Assembly (NCBI RefSeq): GCF_000746825.1
Contig: NZ_JQIV01000006.1
Span: forward strand, 620,001-684,000
Source of the DNA: Carnobacterium inhibens subsp. inhibens DSM 13024
Lineage (GTDB): Bacteria > Bacillota > Bacilli > Lactobacillales > Carnobacteriaceae
DNA length: 64,000 nt
Direction of reading: 5' to 3'
The translations under genes and the position numbers were made by a program. This document shows positions 16,377 to 26,241 of the stretch, piece by piece; position 1 is the first letter of the stretch; every line of letters starts with the position of its first letter. The notes under the pieces are model-generated. The model was given only the letters and a program-made list of their open reading frames with translations, made no database searches and had not been told where the DNA came from.

Positions 16377-17530
16377 TGTGCTAACTGTTTGTATTCTTTA
16401 GCAATTCTATCAATCACTGTCTCGTCTTTTAATTGTGTTACTTCACGAATTACTTCTTCAACTGATTTATTTTGTAACAATTTTTCTAATTGTTGGCTTT
16501 CCTCATCATTCGAATCTCGATACAAGAGAGCTTTGGCAACTGTTTTGACTAAATATGTTGTTTCAAGTCCTCTTTCATTTGCTTCTCTGATTGGACGTAT
16601 GAATCGTTCATCATAACCAAGTTTACGTATTGGGGTTCTCGCTACACGAGTTATATCGTCTGATATATAAGGATTGACAAAGCGAGATAGAATTTTAGTG
16701 ATATATGCTTTATGATCTTCAGCATTGAATTGCCATTTTTCGACCATCAAAGCTCCTGTTTCAGCTAAAACATTTTCAACTTGTTCTTTTACTTTATCAT
16801 CTTTTAAAGCTTCATCGATCGTTTTGTATCCTTCAAATTTCCCTACATAGGCTGTAGTTGCGTGCCCAGTGTTTACGGTAAATAATTTTCTTTCAATAAA
16901 AGGTTCTAAGTTAGGTGCATAATGGACGCCTTTTAAACGCAAATCAGTATTTTTCAATTTAGACTCATCAATGACCCACTCTTTGTACCCTTCAACAGAT
17001 ACAAATAACTTATCTTCATGAGACTGTAAAGGAACGATACGATCAACTGCAGCATCAGGAAATCCAATGTATTGTTCAACGTAGTCCATGTCTTCTTTTT
17101 CTAAATGTTTTAACACTTCTTCTTTAAGGAATGTACTTCCCCCAATCATATTTTCACACGCAACAACATCAATCGGCTGAGTTGATTGAGCAGCTTTTCT
17201 TTTTTGAATTCCTTTAGCGATTAATGGTGCAATATAGGGTAGAATTTTAGGACCGATAGCCGTTGTTATAAGTTCAGCCTTTTCAAATGATGCTACTACT
17301 TCTTCTGGATGAGTTCCATTATTGATTCCATAGACATTGTTTACTTTTATTTGAGGTGTGCCTTCTTGAGCCAATTCAATCGTATATTCGTGTTTATCAT
17401 TTAATGCATCGATAATTTCTTTATTTACATCAACAAAAGCAATTTCAAAGCCATTTTTATTCAAAACTTCTCCGATAAATCCTCGACCAATATTTCCTCC
17501 ACCAAAATGAATGGCTAACATATTATTCAA
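16373..17530 (-). CDS. mtlD: Mannitol-1-phosphate 5-dehydrogenase
   Basis: A 385-residue NAD-dependent dehydrogenase that turns mannitol-1-phosphate into fructose-6-phosphate. The Rossmann motif is [16 protein letters not shown] at the N-terminus. The catalytic-domain segments [13 protein letters not shown] and the family's length are present. It is the last gene of the mtlA-mtlR-mtlF-mtlD operon and overlaps mtlF by 8 bases. The operon ends at a bidirectional terminator. Confidence 0.96.
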   Translation of the reverse strand: MNNMLAIHFGGGNIGRGFIGEVLNKNGFEIAFVDVNKEIIDALNDKHEYTIELAQEGTPQIKVNNVYGINNGTHPEEVVASFEKAELITTAIGPKILPYIAPLIAKGIQKRKAAQSTQPIDVVACENMIGGSTFLKEEVLKHLEKEDMDYVEQYIGFPDAAVDRIVPLQSHEDKLFVSVEGYKEWVIDESKLKNTDLRLKGVHYAPNLEPFIERKLFTVNTGHATTAYVGKFEGYKTIDEALKDDKVKEQVENVLAETGALMVEKWQFNAEDHKAYITKILSRFVNPYISDDITRVARTPIRKLGYDERFIRPIREANERGLETTYLVKTVAKALLYRDSNDEESQQLEKLLQNKSVEEVIREVTQLKDETVIDRIAKEYKQLAQ

Positions 17531-17963
17531 TCCCTTCTAATAATTCTTTGATTTCTCGTTCAGATGAAGCATCTGCCAACTTAACAACATTTTCAACTTC
17601 TGAACAATAAACTGCTATTTTTGAAAGGATATCAAGATGTTCATCGCCTACCCCTGCAATTCCAAAAACAACGGTTACCAATTTTTCTTCTTCAGGAGTA
17701 CCAAAATCTATCCCTCCAGGAATTTGAATAACTGAAATGCCTGATTGATTGATTAAATCTTTTGAATTTTCTGTACCATGTGGGATAGCAATAAAATTTC
17801 CCATATACGTTGATACATTCTCTTCACGCTTCAACATTTCAGCAATATATCCTTCTTCTACATATTGGCCTCCTACTAATACTTGACCAGCCGCACGAAT
17901 TGCCTCTTCTTTTGTGTTAAATGCTTGATTTAATTTAATGCTGTTTTCTTCTAAAATACCCAT
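17523..17963 (-). CDS. mtlF: Mannitol PTS EIIA component
   Basis: A 146-residue EIIA of the mannitol/fructose type. It takes phosphate from HPr on H62 (FIAIPHGT) and passes it to the EIIB domain of MtlA. AAGGAGAG lies before the ATG. It sits between mtlR and mtlD, with an 8-base overlap with mtlD. MtlA in this operon has no EIIA of its own, so this protein completes the transporter. Confidence 0.95.
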   Translation of the reverse strand: MGILEENSIKLNQAFNTKEEAIRAAGQVLVGGQYVEEGYIAEMLKREENVSTYMGNFIAIPHGTENSKDLINQSGISVIQIPGGIDFGTPEEEKLVTVVFGIAGVGDEHLDILSKIAVYCSEVENVVKLADASSEREIKELLEGIE

Positions 17964-17984
17964 AAATGATTCTCTCCTTAATTT

Positions 17985-20078
17985 TTATTTTTTTAATTTT
18001 TCTAAAAAGATGCTGCTTAAATAATTGTTTAACAATTGCTTCGAACCTGAATTAAAGATTTCCATTGTCAAATCACTTTCAACAATCGCTGAACTGATCG
18101 AACCTAAAATTTCTTGCGAGTTCTCGCTTAATGGATCTGGACCCAACATCATTAAAATCCGCTGCATCTGTATTGGATTCCGATCGATCCCAAGTACTTC
18201 AATAGATTTTGGCAATTCATAAATTGAAAAAAACGATTGTTTAATAGTTGGATCGATACAATGAAACAATGCCATATTTGTATTAGGAAGTCCAATAGGA
18301 GCTAATTCCATTCGATCCATCAATTTATAAACTATATGGTCACTATCTATTAAAATATCGTCTTCCAAACTTTTGCAGATAGCTGAAATAATGGGTTTTA
18401 ATTCCTTTGTTCCAACCGTTTGATGCACATTGAAATTTTCCAAGATCTCATTTGCAATCGACATTTTTTGATAGAATTCTTTGAATTCTGATTCATCTTT
18501 TTGATTTGTAAGAATGTTCTTTTCTTTTTTCTCTTTTATCTTTTTCTTTTCAGAAATAATTTGACGAACGTACAATTGGATACTCTTGATTTCGTTATCC
18601 ATCAACAATGGGGTCACAACTTTGTATTCTGTTTCAAATCCTTGTAAAAAGATCGTAGATAAAATCAAATCGTATTCATCAAAATCGATCCGATGCAGCT
18701 TAGATATTCTAGAAATTTCAATGACGGTTATCTCTGGAATATATTTGCGAATGCGGCTTTCCAATATTTTTGCCGTTCCCACTCCACTTGAACAAATAAC
18801 CAAAGCTTTTAATTCTTGTACTTTAGGTTGTCTTTCATATGCTGAAGCGAAATGAATCACAATATAAACAATTTCATTCGGTAAAAAATGAATCGTTGGA
18901 AAAACATGTGTTAAATTTTCTTTAACAGAAAAGCTCAACTCGCTATAATGAGTCAGAATTTTATCTAACAAAGGGTTGTTACTTTCGGGCATAGGTGCGA
19001 TTGCTCGTTTAATAGCAGCTGAAATATGCGCCAAAAGGTCATGAAAAAGAGTCTCATCTTGATTGAAATTCCAATCCAATTCATTCGAAACCAAACGAAT
19101 CAACTCTCTTACTTTATAGCCTAAGTCCGTATCATACTCTTCTGAGAGAAATTCATTACGCAGCGGGACATTCAGCCCTTGGATTTGGAGTCCTAAAAAT
19201 TGAATTTCTTCCTTCGTTATGGCTATCCCATATAGTTTTTGCATAAAATCATAAATAGCGGTTGCCGTTTCGATACTTTTCGTTTGATCGCTATCCGCTA
19301 ACAAAGTAGAGGCTTTAAAAGAATGAATTTGATGCCCTTCACGTAATCTCATAATCGAAACACATAGCAAAATAACTAAACGCTGCAATTGACTATCTGT
19401 CACTTCTTCAAAATAATGCTGGCCGAATTGCTTAACCACGGCATATACATGGTATAGATCTTCTTTATTTAATTGTTTCAAAAATGGATTTTGACCAGTC
19501 TCCCACTCTTTAGCGTCGCTTTTAGTTTCGCTTTCCATTAGTTGGAAGAAATCATATTCATTGATTTCACTATGAATCAATCCACTAATAATCAAGCGAC
19601 GGCTGCTTTCAGTAGCAATTGCTTGTATGCCTTTAGCTTTTTTTCTCTCGATATCAATTTTGTACGCTTTAAACACTTCTTCAATAGAAACTAAATCTGC
19701 TTGAATCGTACTAACACTGACTTGAAGGTCCATGGCAAGGGATTCCATTTTAACTTCTTTTTCTTGCATCAATAGCTTGATCACTAAAGCACTTTGCCGT
19801 TGTTGAGCCGTTAACTCTTCTGGAGAAGCAGATAATTGCTGCTGTAATTCTTTAAATGAACCCGGCTTTCCGACAAGACGGTAGCCAATATCTGCTTCTC
19901 GTATCAATTTGACTTGATACTTAGCCAACGTGCTTTCAAGACTGGAAAGTTCTCTGTAAATCGTCCGATTGCTAACCTTTAACTCATCACTTAAATAATC
20001 TAAAGTGACGCCGTTTTTTTGTTCAAGCAAGATTTCAATAATCTCTTTTTCCCTTTTGGAAATATACAATTCTTTCAT
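17985..20078 (-). CDS. mtlR: MtlR, PRD-type activator of the mannitol operon
   Basis: A regulator of about 697 residues. Order of parts: two N-terminal helix-turn-helix units (about 1-170), two PTS regulation domains (about 180-400), a GatB-like EIIB domain with the phosphorylatable Cys in VICSSGVGTAK (about 415), and a C-terminal EIIA-like domain with GLPNTNMALFHC. In relatives, phosphorylation by HPr and the EIIs sets activity. I use the ATG at 20078; a TTG at 20093 has no ribosome binding site. The order mtlA-mtlR-mtlF-mtlD is that of Geobacillus. A hairpin separates it from mtlA. Confidence 0.92.
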   Translation of the reverse strand: MKELYISKREKEIIEILLEQKNGVTLDYLSDELKVSNRTIYRELSSLESTLAKYQVKLIREADIGYRLVGKPGSFKELQQQLSASPEELTAQQRQSALVIKLLMQEKEVKMESLAMDLQVSVSTIQADLVSIEEVFKAYKIDIERKKAKGIQAIATESSRRLIISGLIHSEINEYDFFQLMESETKSDAKEWETGQNPFLKQLNKEDLYHVYAVVKQFGQHYFEEVTDSQLQRLVILLCVSIMRLREGHQIHSFKASTLLADSDQTKSIETATAIYDFMQKLYGIAITKEEIQFLGLQIQGLNVPLRNEFLSEEYDTDLGYKVRELIRLVSNELDWNFNQDETLFHDLLAHISAAIKRAIAPMPESNNPLLDKILTHYSELSFSVKENLTHVFPTIHFLPNEIVYIVIHFASAYERQPKVQELKALVICSSGVGTAKILESRIRKYIPEITVIEISRISKLHRIDFDEYDLILSTIFLQGFETEYKVVTPLLMDNEIKSIQLYVRQIISEKKKIKEKKEKNILTNQKDESEFKEFYQKMSIANEILENFNVHQTVGTKELKPIISAICKSLEDDILIDSDHIVYKLMDRMELAPIGLPNTNMALFHCIDPTIKQSFFSIYELPKSIEVLGIDRNPIQMQRILMMLGPDPLSENSQEILGSISSAIVESDLTMEIFNSGSKQLLNNYLSSIFLEKLKK

Positions 20079-20103
20079 CTCGTTTCTAGACAAAATTTAA
20101 ACA

Positions 20104-20139
20104 GATAAAAGCAGTGAATCAGCACTCACCGCTTTTATC
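20104..20139 (-). terminator. Hairpin between mtlA and mtlR, possible attenuator
   Basis: GATAAAAGC (20104-20112) pairs with GCTTTTATC (20131-20139), with an inner GTGA/TCAC stem. On the reverse strand it follows the mtlA stop and is trailed by a weak T-rich run. It would lower expression of mtlR, mtlF and mtlD relative to mtlA. Confidence 0.6.
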
Positions 20140-20176
20140 CCTTTGTTATGTGCATCTTATTGTCTAGATAAGATGC

Positions 20177-21637
20177 TTATGATTGGTTTCTTAATGTTTC
20201 AACAATTTCTTCATATTTAGGACTATTCAAGAAATTATCAACTGAAACTTGTGTTGCATTTGGTGTTTTTTGTTTTGCACGAGGTGTTAATTCTTTTTGC
20301 GTAATCACTAATAAGCCGTCTTCATCCGTTAAATTATTGATAGCTGAGTTGGTTACTGAAATATCCAATCCTGCATCTTTTACTTTTTTACGCATAATGG
20401 AAGCTCCCATTGCACTAGATCCCATACCTGCATCACAAGCAAAGATAATTTTTTTAACGTCTTTTTGACCTACAACTGCAGTATCATCTGTTACAACTGC
20501 TTGAGTTGTTGGAGCTGTTGTTCCTTTGTTTGCTCCTTTTGATTCAGCTTTTAGTGATTGTGTTTCTTGAACTTTTGCTGAGAAGTTGTCCTCTTCAATT
20601 GCAACTTCTGATTTATCTGATTTAAGAATCACCATAGCAACTAAGAAGGAAACTGCTGCTGCAACGATAACCCCTAAGATAACACTGATATAACTTCCTC
20701 TTGGTGTCATTGCTAAGATAGCAAGAATAGATCCTGGAGAAGCTGCTGCTACTAAACCTGAATTTAAAATCGTATTAGTAAAAGTACCAGCAATCCCACC
20801 TGCTATTACAGAAAGAAATAACATAGGTTTCATTAATACGTATGGGAAGTAAATTTCATGAATCCCACCAATCAAATGAATCAGAACTGCACCTGGAGCA
20901 GATGATTTAGCAGCCCCTTTTCCAAAGAATGAGTAAGCTAGCAATAAACCTAAACCAGGTCCTGGATTAGCTTCAAGTAAGAAAAGAATTGATTTCCCAG
21001 TTTCGGCAGCCTGTTCAATCCCTAATGGTGTCAATATACCATGGTTGATAGCGTTATTCAAAAATAAGATTTTTGCAGGTTCGATGAAAATATTTGCTAG
21101 AGGTAATAGTCCGGCATTAACGACCCAGTCAACTCCACTTGCAAGTGCGTCTGTTAAAGTTGTTACAAAAGGTCCTACCGCATAAAATGCAAAAATAGCT
21201 AAAATAAATCCAATAATTCCACTTGAAAAGTTGTTAACTAACATTTCAAATCCAGCTCTGATTTTATCTCTAAAGATATCATCAAATTTCTTCACTAAGT
21301 ATCCGCCTAAAGGCCCTAAAGCCATAGCTCCAATAAACATTGGAACACTTGATCCTACGATAACTCCCATCGTTGCAATTGCCCCAACAACGGCTCCACG
21401 TTGCCCATATACCATGCTTCCGCCTGTATATCCAATCAAGGTTGGCAATAAATATTTAAGCATGGGATCGACCATTGTAGCTAAATCTGCATTTGGAAAC
21501 CAGCCTTTCTCAATGAACAATGCTGTAATAATTCCCCAAGCAATAAAAGCACCAATATTTGGCATAACCATACCACTAAGATAACTTCCTATGCGTTGAA
21601 CGGTAGCTTTCGCTCCCTTTTTTTCTGTTTGTTCCAC
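20177..21637 (-). CDS. mtlA: Mannitol PTS EIICB component
   Basis: A 486-residue mannitol permease. The EIIC part (about 1-340) has about eight membrane segments and the GGIHEIYFPYVLMKP motif of the mannitol family. A linker rich in Thr and Ala follows. The EIIB domain (about 390-486) has the phosphorylated cysteine near residue 401 in FACDAGMGSSAMGAS. It starts with GTG behind AGGAGGAG. It imports mannitol as mannitol-1-phosphate, with phosphate supplied by MtlF. A cre site and a probable MtlR operator lie upstream. Confidence 0.96.
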   Translation of the reverse strand: MEQTEKKGAKATVQRIGSYLSGMVMPNIGAFIAWGIITALFIEKGWFPNADLATMVDPMLKYLLPTLIGYTGGSMVYGQRGAVVGAIATMGVIVGSSVPMFIGAMALGPLGGYLVKKFDDIFRDKIRAGFEMLVNNFSSGIIGFILAIFAFYAVGPFVTTLTDALASGVDWVVNAGLLPLANIFIEPAKILFLNNAINHGILTPLGIEQAAETGKSILFLLEANPGPGLGLLLAYSFFGKGAAKSSAPGAVLIHLIGGIHEIYFPYVLMKPMLFLSVIAGGIAGTFTNTILNSGLVAAASPGSILAILAMTPRGSYISVILGVIVAAAVSFLVAMVILKSDKSEVAIEEDNFSAKVQETQSLKAESKGANKGTTAPTTQAVVTDDTAVVGQKDVKKIIFACDAGMGSSAMGASIMRKKVKDAGLDISVTNSAINNLTDEDGLLVITQKELTPRAKQKTPNATQVSVDNFLNSPKYEEIVETLRNQS

Positions 21638-21684
21638 GGTAACTCCTCCTCTTACTTTTTTGTTAAATTAAGTTTACCGCGGGT

Positions 21685-21698
21685 TGTATCCGATTACA
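21685..21698 (-). promoter_or_regulatory. cre site upstream of mtlA
   Basis: TGTATCCGATTACA matches the consensus TGWAANCGNTNWCA with one mismatch on either strand. It lies just downstream of the likely mtlA -10, where CcpA would block transcription. Confidence 0.7.
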
Positions 21699-21716
21699 AT
21701 AAAGTGTAGTGATGAG

Positions 21717-21740
21717 TTTGTCACGACACTTTGTGTCAAA
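21717..21740 (-). promoter_or_regulatory. Probable MtlR operator
   Basis: TTTGTCAC and GTGTCAAA form an 8-8-8 inverted repeat with one mismatch, and the inner GACAC-TTT-GTGTC is perfect. It overlaps a poor -35 (GTGACA), which sits 17 bases before TATTGT on the mtlA strand. An activator such as MtlR would bind there. Confidence 0.6.
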
Positions 21741-21843
21741 GTCACTCTTATCGAAAAACTTATGTACCCACTAATAAAGCTCGCTCTAATTAAGGCATGT
21801 ATCCCAACTGATATAGACCAATATACCACTTTTCAAAAAAACG

Positions 21844-21872
21844 TTGACTTTATTTTTTCAATCCTTTATTAT
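21844..21872 (+). promoter_or_regulatory. glmS promoter
   Basis: TTGACT (21844-21849) and TATTAT (21867-21872) are 17 bases apart and read toward glmS. The implied leader is about 150 bases long. I find no glmS ribozyme core in it. It holds the palindrome GGTATATACC. Confidence 0.7.
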
Positions 21873-22032
21873 TAACCTGCGTAACTGATTATTAACTTTT
21901 TTAGGGTATATACCAATTTTAAATATACGCAAAGAAATGTATCTAAGAAAGAAATTTTCATCCTAATACTTAAACTAAAAAAGTTAACGTTTCAATGAAA
22001 TCTATTAAGAAAAAGAAAGTGGGAATTTAAAC

Positions 22033-23841
22033 ATGTGCGGAATCGTAGGCTATATTGGAAGACAAGATGCAAAAGATATTTTATTACAAGGACTTGAAAT
22101 GTTAGAATACCGCGGATATGATTCAGCTGGTATTTATGTAATGGATGATCAAGATGAAGGTCATTTATTTAAAGAAAAAGGACGTATCGCTGCTTTAAGA
22201 GAAAAAGTAGACCATAACGTTCCTGCAAAAACAGGTATTGGGCACACACGTTGGGCAACTCATGGAGTTCCAAGTGTAGAAAACGCACATCCTCATCAAT
22301 CAAACAGCGGTCGTTTTAACCTCGTTCACAATGGCGTAATCGAAAACTACAATGCTGTAAGAGATGCTTTTTTAACAGATACAACTTTGCATAGCGATAC
22401 TGATACTGAGATCATTGTTCAATTGATCGCTTGGTATGTTGAAGAAGAAGGTTTAGAAACAATCGATGCTTTTAAAAAAGCAATCGTTGCATTAAAAGGA
22501 TCTTACGCTTTAGCTTTGATCGACAATGAAAACCCTGATGTTGTGTATGCAGCAAAAAATAAAAGTCCCCTACTTTTAGGTAGAGGTGATGGTTTTAATG
22601 TTATCTGTAGCGATGCCATGGCAATGATTAAAGAAACAAATCAATTTGTCGAACTGATGGATGGCGAAATTGCTACTTTAACAGTGGATGATATTAAAAT
22701 TGAAACATTAGCTGGTGATGTGATCACTCGCGCTTCATACACTGCATTATTAGATGCAAATGATTTAAGCAAAGGTACTTACCCTCACTACATGGCAAAA
22801 GAAATTGATGAACAGCCAGCTGTTATGCGTAAAATTGTACAAAACTACCAAAATGACGATGGCGAACTAGAAATCGATTCTACTATTCTTGAAGAAATGA
22901 TAGCTAGTGACCGCATTTACATCATTGCTTGTGGAACAAGTTACAACGCTGGATGGGTCGGAAAACAAATTATTGAAAACTTGACAAACATTCCAACTGA
23001 AGTGCATTTATCTAGTGAATTTGGCTACAATACTCCATTACTAACTGCAAAACCATTCTTCATTTTCTTATCTCAAAGTGGTGAAACAGCTGACAGCCGT
23101 CAAGTATTGGTTAAAGTTAATGACTTGAAGTACCCTTCTCTAACATTAACTAACGTACCAGGTTCTACTCTTTCAAGAGAAGCAAAATATACTTTATTAT
23201 TACATGCTGGTCCAGAAATCGCTGTTGCGTCAACAAAAGCTTACACAGCACAAATTGCGGTTCTTGCTATCCTTGGTGAACTTGTAGGACGCAAAAAAGG
23301 TCTTGAACTAAATGTAGATATGGCACATGAATTAGGTATTGCAGCTTCAGCAATTGAATCGATTATTGATGAAAAAGAAATATTCGAACAATTATCTGTT
23401 ACGCACTTAAGCATTAGTCGTAATGCCTTTTACATCGGACGCAGCATTGATTACTATGTTGTAATGGAAGCTGCACTTAAATTGAAAGAGGTCTCTTATG
23501 TTCAAACAGAAGGCTTTGCAGCCGGTGAATTAAAACATGGTACGATTGCCTTGATCGAAGAAGGCACTCCAGTTATTTCTATCATTACTGATGAAGCAAC
23601 TGCTGGACATACTCGTGGAAATGCACAAGAAGTAATCTCTCGTGGTGCACACAGCATGATTATCTCTTTAGATGGGCTTAACCAACCTGGAGATGCTTAT
23701 GTTTTACCAAAAGTACACAACTTGTTAACGCCTTTGGTTAGTGTGATCCCAACTCAATTGATTGCTTACTACACTAGCTTACACCGTGGAAACGATGTTG
23801 ATAAACCAAGAAACCTAGCTAAAAGTGTTACTGTTGAATAA
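22033..23841 (+). CDS. glmS: Glutamine--fructose-6-phosphate aminotransferase
   Basis: A 602-residue enzyme that makes glucosamine-6-phosphate for wall synthesis. The N-terminal glutaminase begins MCGIVGYIG, with Cys2 as nucleophile. Two SIS domains follow, with [19 protein letters not shown] and the conserved C-terminus [13 protein letters not shown]. The ribosome binding site (GTGGGA) is modest. The gene is monocistronic, with its own promoter and terminator. Confidence 0.98.
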   Translation: MCGIVGYIGRQDAKDILLQGLEMLEYRGYDSAGIYVMDDQDEGHLFKEKGRIAALREKVDHNVPAKTGIGHTRWATHGVPSVENAHPHQSNSGRFNLVHNGVIENYNAVRDAFLTDTTLHSDTDTEIIVQLIAWYVEEEGLETIDAFKKAIVALKGSYALALIDNENPDVVYAAKNKSPLLLGRGDGFNVICSDAMAMIKETNQFVELMDGEIATLTVDDIKIETLAGDVITRASYTALLDANDLSKGTYPHYMAKEIDEQPAVMRKIVQNYQNDDGELEIDSTILEEMIASDRIYIIACGTSYNAGWVGKQIIENLTNIPTEVHLSSEFGYNTPLLTAKPFFIFLSQSGETADSRQVLVKVNDLKYPSLTLTNVPGSTLSREAKYTLLLHAGPEIAVASTKAYTAQIAVLAILGELVGRKKGLELNVDMAHELGIAASAIESIIDEKEIFEQLSVTHLSISRNAFYIGRSIDYYVVMEAALKLKEVSYVQTEGFAAGELKHGTIALIEEGTPVISIITDEATAGHTRGNAQEVISRGAHSMIISLDGLNQPGDAYVLPKVHNLLTPLVSVIPTQLIAYYTSLHRGNDVDKPRNLAKSVTVE

Positions 23842-23853
23842 AACTCCATTAAA

Positions 23854-23893
23854 AAAAACAATCATTGCGAAAATTGCAATGATTGTTTTTTTG
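23854..23893 (+). terminator. Terminator of glmS
   Basis: A perfect 13-bp stem (23856-23868 with 23876-23888) with a 7-base loop is followed by a run of Ts. Confidence 0.9.
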
Positions 23894-23959
23894 TATTTAA
23901 ATTACGTAATACATCAGTTCTCCTTATTCTACTTTTTATCGAATGATCCAGTACAACTG

Positions 23960-24508
23960 TTAGACAGTTTCTATCCATACGCATCCGATCGTTTGAGAAG
24001 CCGGTAGAATAGCGGTGTATCGTCCATGATTATCATAGGCTTTAAAAAATAATTTATTTTCCTCATTATATCCATAGGCATAGACAACCACCCAGTGATT
24101 CTTATAAGAACTTCCAAATAATTTTGTTGTTCCCACTGCAATTGGAATCGGATTTTTTCTATCTAATAAAGATATGACTTTACGTTCCGGAATAAGATGC
24201 ATCTTGACTTTAAAATCAGCATTGTCTTTTAACACCCATTTCAACCCATACCATAAATCCCAAACATAGGTCCCTTTATAAGCAAATGTATCCTCAACAA
24301 GGTTTTGTAATCCATTGACCACATTTTCTTTCTGCAAATCGATAGTATACTTTTGATTGAAAGCATCATGAAGTAAAACAGCACTGACATAAGTACCGCA
24401 AATTCCAGGCTTAACTGAATTGATCCAAGATTTGTATTTACGAAAACGCGCTGGTTTTAAGCCGGTCCATTTTACAGGATAAGCCATTTTTGGTTTTTCA
24501 GACATCAT
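23960..24508 (-). CDS. Papain-like (C39-type) cysteine peptidase-like protein
   Basis: A 182-residue protein. CGTYVSAVLLHDAF (Cys near residue 37) resembles the nucleophile helix of C39-like peptidases. NHWVVVYAYGY carries the likely catalytic His and AYDNHGRY the Asp/Asn. There is no signal peptide, so it acts inside or leaves by another route. An AAGGGGG ribosome binding site is close to two consecutive ATG codons (24508 and 24505). The substrate is unknown, and neither a bacteriocin gene nor a peptidase-fused ABC transporter is nearby. Confidence 0.65.
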   Translation of the reverse strand: MMSEKPKMAYPVKWTGLKPARFRKYKSWINSVKPGICGTYVSAVLLHDAFNQKYTIDLQKENVVNGLQNLVEDTFAYKGTYVWDLWYGLKWVLKDNADFKVKMHLIPERKVISLLDRKNPIPIAVGTTKLFGSSYKNHWVVVYAYGYNEENKLFFKAYDNHGRYTAILPASQTIGCVWIETV

Positions 24509-24606
24509 ATCCCCCTTAATCTTCTCCGATCGATTTTTATTTCTTTTGAAGCGTCAATACTACTCGTCATGTACCTTTTAATCTTATAATTATTTAAATA
24601 CAAAAA

Positions 24607-24642
24607 AGCTTGAAAGTAAAGGAAATCCTTTACCTTCAAGCT
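24607..24642 (-). terminator. Terminator of the dihydrolipoyl dehydrogenase gene
   Basis: The 15-bp stem at 24608-24622 and 24627-24641 (one mismatch) has a 4-base loop, and six Ts follow on the reverse strand. Confidence 0.9.
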
Positions 24643-24656
24643 CTTAGTTTATCATT

Positions 24657-26048
24657 TTACATGTGGATAGGTAATCCCATAGCTAATTCAGCTGTATCCA
24701 TTACGGCTTCTCCAAGAGATGGATGCGCGTGGATCGTTAATGAAATATCTTCAGCAACCATACCTAATTCGATAGCTAATGCTAATTCAGCAATAACGTC
24801 CCCAGCACTTACTCCAATAACTTGAGCTCCAACAACTTTGCCTGTTTTTTCTTCAGTGATCATACGAACAAATCCTTCATTCGCATCTAATGACAAAGCA
24901 CGACCATTCCCAGCTAATGAGAATTTGCTTACTTTGTACTCTTTGTTGCCTTTTACTTCATCAGCAGCTAATCCTACTGTCGCAATTTCAGGCTCTGTAT
25001 AAGCAGCAACCGGCATCGTTTTGTAATTCACAATAGAGTCTTTACCAGAAATAACTTCTGCTACAATTTTTGCGTCATGGCTAGCTTTATGAGCAAATGC
25101 TGGTCCTGGAGTAATATCTCCGATAGCATAAACCCCTTCAACACCTGTTCTTAATGATTCATCAACATCGATTCTGCCGTTTTCTAATAATTTAACGCCA
25201 ACAGCTTCTAAATTCAATTTAGATGTGTTAGGCACGCGGCCTACAGAAACCAGAACATAGTCAGATTCGATTGATTCTTCTTTACCGTCTTTTTCATAAG
25301 TGACTGTTACAGTATCATCGGTTTGAGCAGATTTAGTGATATTTACGCCTTCAATAACGTCAACGCCTTTTTCTGCGTAACTTTTCTTAACTAATTTAAC
25401 CATATCTTTATCAAAGAAGTTGATGATGCTATCTTCTTTTTCAAGAATCGTTACTTTAGAACCAAAATTGTTAAATGCAAATGCTAATTGAGTCGCAACA
25501 TATCCGCCGCCTACAATCACTAAACGTTTTGGAAGTTCAGTAATATTCAATCCGCCAGTTGTATCCACAACACGTCCGCCAAATGGGACTTCTGGAACGG
25601 CTAATGGTGAACTACCTGTTGCAATAACAACATTTTTAAATTCAAGATCTTGAGATCCATCTTTAGTTTCAACTATTAAATGATTTTTATCCGTAAAAGT
25701 AGCTGTTCCACGAATGATTTCTACTTTATTTTTTTTCAATAAACCTTCAACTCCGCGAGTCAACATGTTTACTACTTTAGTATCTTTCCATTGTTGCATT
25801 TTTGTGATATCCAACGTAACATTTGAAGTTGTGATCCCAAAAGTTTCAGAATGTTGTGCATTATGAAAATGATGTCCAGCAGTGATCAATGCTTTAGAAG
25901 GGATACATCCGACATTCAAACAAACTCCACCGATGTATTCTTTTTCAATAATTGTTACTTTTTGTCCTAATTGTGATGCTCTGATTGCTGCAACATAGCC
26001 TCCTGGACCTGCTCCAATTATAACGGTTTCTTTTTGATTAGTTGCCAA
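24657..26048 (-). CDS. lpdA: Dihydrolipoyl dehydrogenase (E3)
   Basis: A 463-residue flavoprotein that re-oxidises dihydrolipoamide in 2-oxoacid dehydrogenase complexes. The FAD motif is IIGAGPGGYVAA. The redox disulfide is C43-C48 in GGVCLNVGCIPSKAL. A second GGGYVATQ motif binds NAD, and the His-Glu pair HAHPSLGEAV is near the C-terminus. It starts with TTG behind AAAAGGAG. No E1 or E2 gene lies beside it, so the subunit is made from its own promoter. Its partner complex (pyruvate, branched-chain, acetoin or glycine cleavage) cannot be fixed here. Confidence 0.96.
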   Translation of the reverse strand: MATNQKETVIIGAGPGGYVAAIRASQLGQKVTIIEKEYIGGVCLNVGCIPSKALITAGHHFHNAQHSETFGITTSNVTLDITKMQQWKDTKVVNMLTRGVEGLLKKNKVEIIRGTATFTDKNHLIVETKDGSQDLEFKNVVIATGSSPLAVPEVPFGGRVVDTTGGLNITELPKRLVIVGGGYVATQLAFAFNNFGSKVTILEKEDSIINFFDKDMVKLVKKSYAEKGVDVIEGVNITKSAQTDDTVTVTYEKDGKEESIESDYVLVSVGRVPNTSKLNLEAVGVKLLENGRIDVDESLRTGVEGVYAIGDITPGPAFAHKASHDAKIVAEVISGKDSIVNYKTMPVAAYTEPEIATVGLAADEVKGNKEYKVSKFSLAGNGRALSLDANEGFVRMITEEKTGKVVGAQVIGVSAGDVIAELALAIELGMVAEDISLTIHAHPSLGEAVMDTAELAMGLPIHM

Positions 26049-26117
26049 AATAGGTCAACTCCTTTTCATTTTTATCTACACACTTTTTTTAAAGCTAATA
26101 GATAGCTTCACATTCCT

Positions 26118-26146
26118 ATTTTACTTGAAACGTAAGAATATTCCAA
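26118..26146 (-). promoter_or_regulatory. lpdA promoter
   Basis: On the reverse strand TTGGAA (26141-26146) and TAAAAT (26118-26123) are 17 bases apart, about 70 bases before the TTG start of lpdA. Confidence 0.6.
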
Positions 26147-26241
26147 GTGAAAATACTAAAGTATGTGAATTTAATTCAAAGAGAACACATTTTAAAACCG
26201 TTAAATTGGAAAGGAATGCGAAAACTTAGTGTATAATTTAA

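Noticed and set aside
21684-21875. 63-codon plus-strand frame upstream of glmS
   Set aside because: It covers the mtlA operators and the glmS promoter and has no ribosome binding site.
21880-22032. Possible glmS ribozyme in the long glmS leader
   Set aside because: None of the conserved core segments of the ribozyme is present; only a short palindrome is seen.
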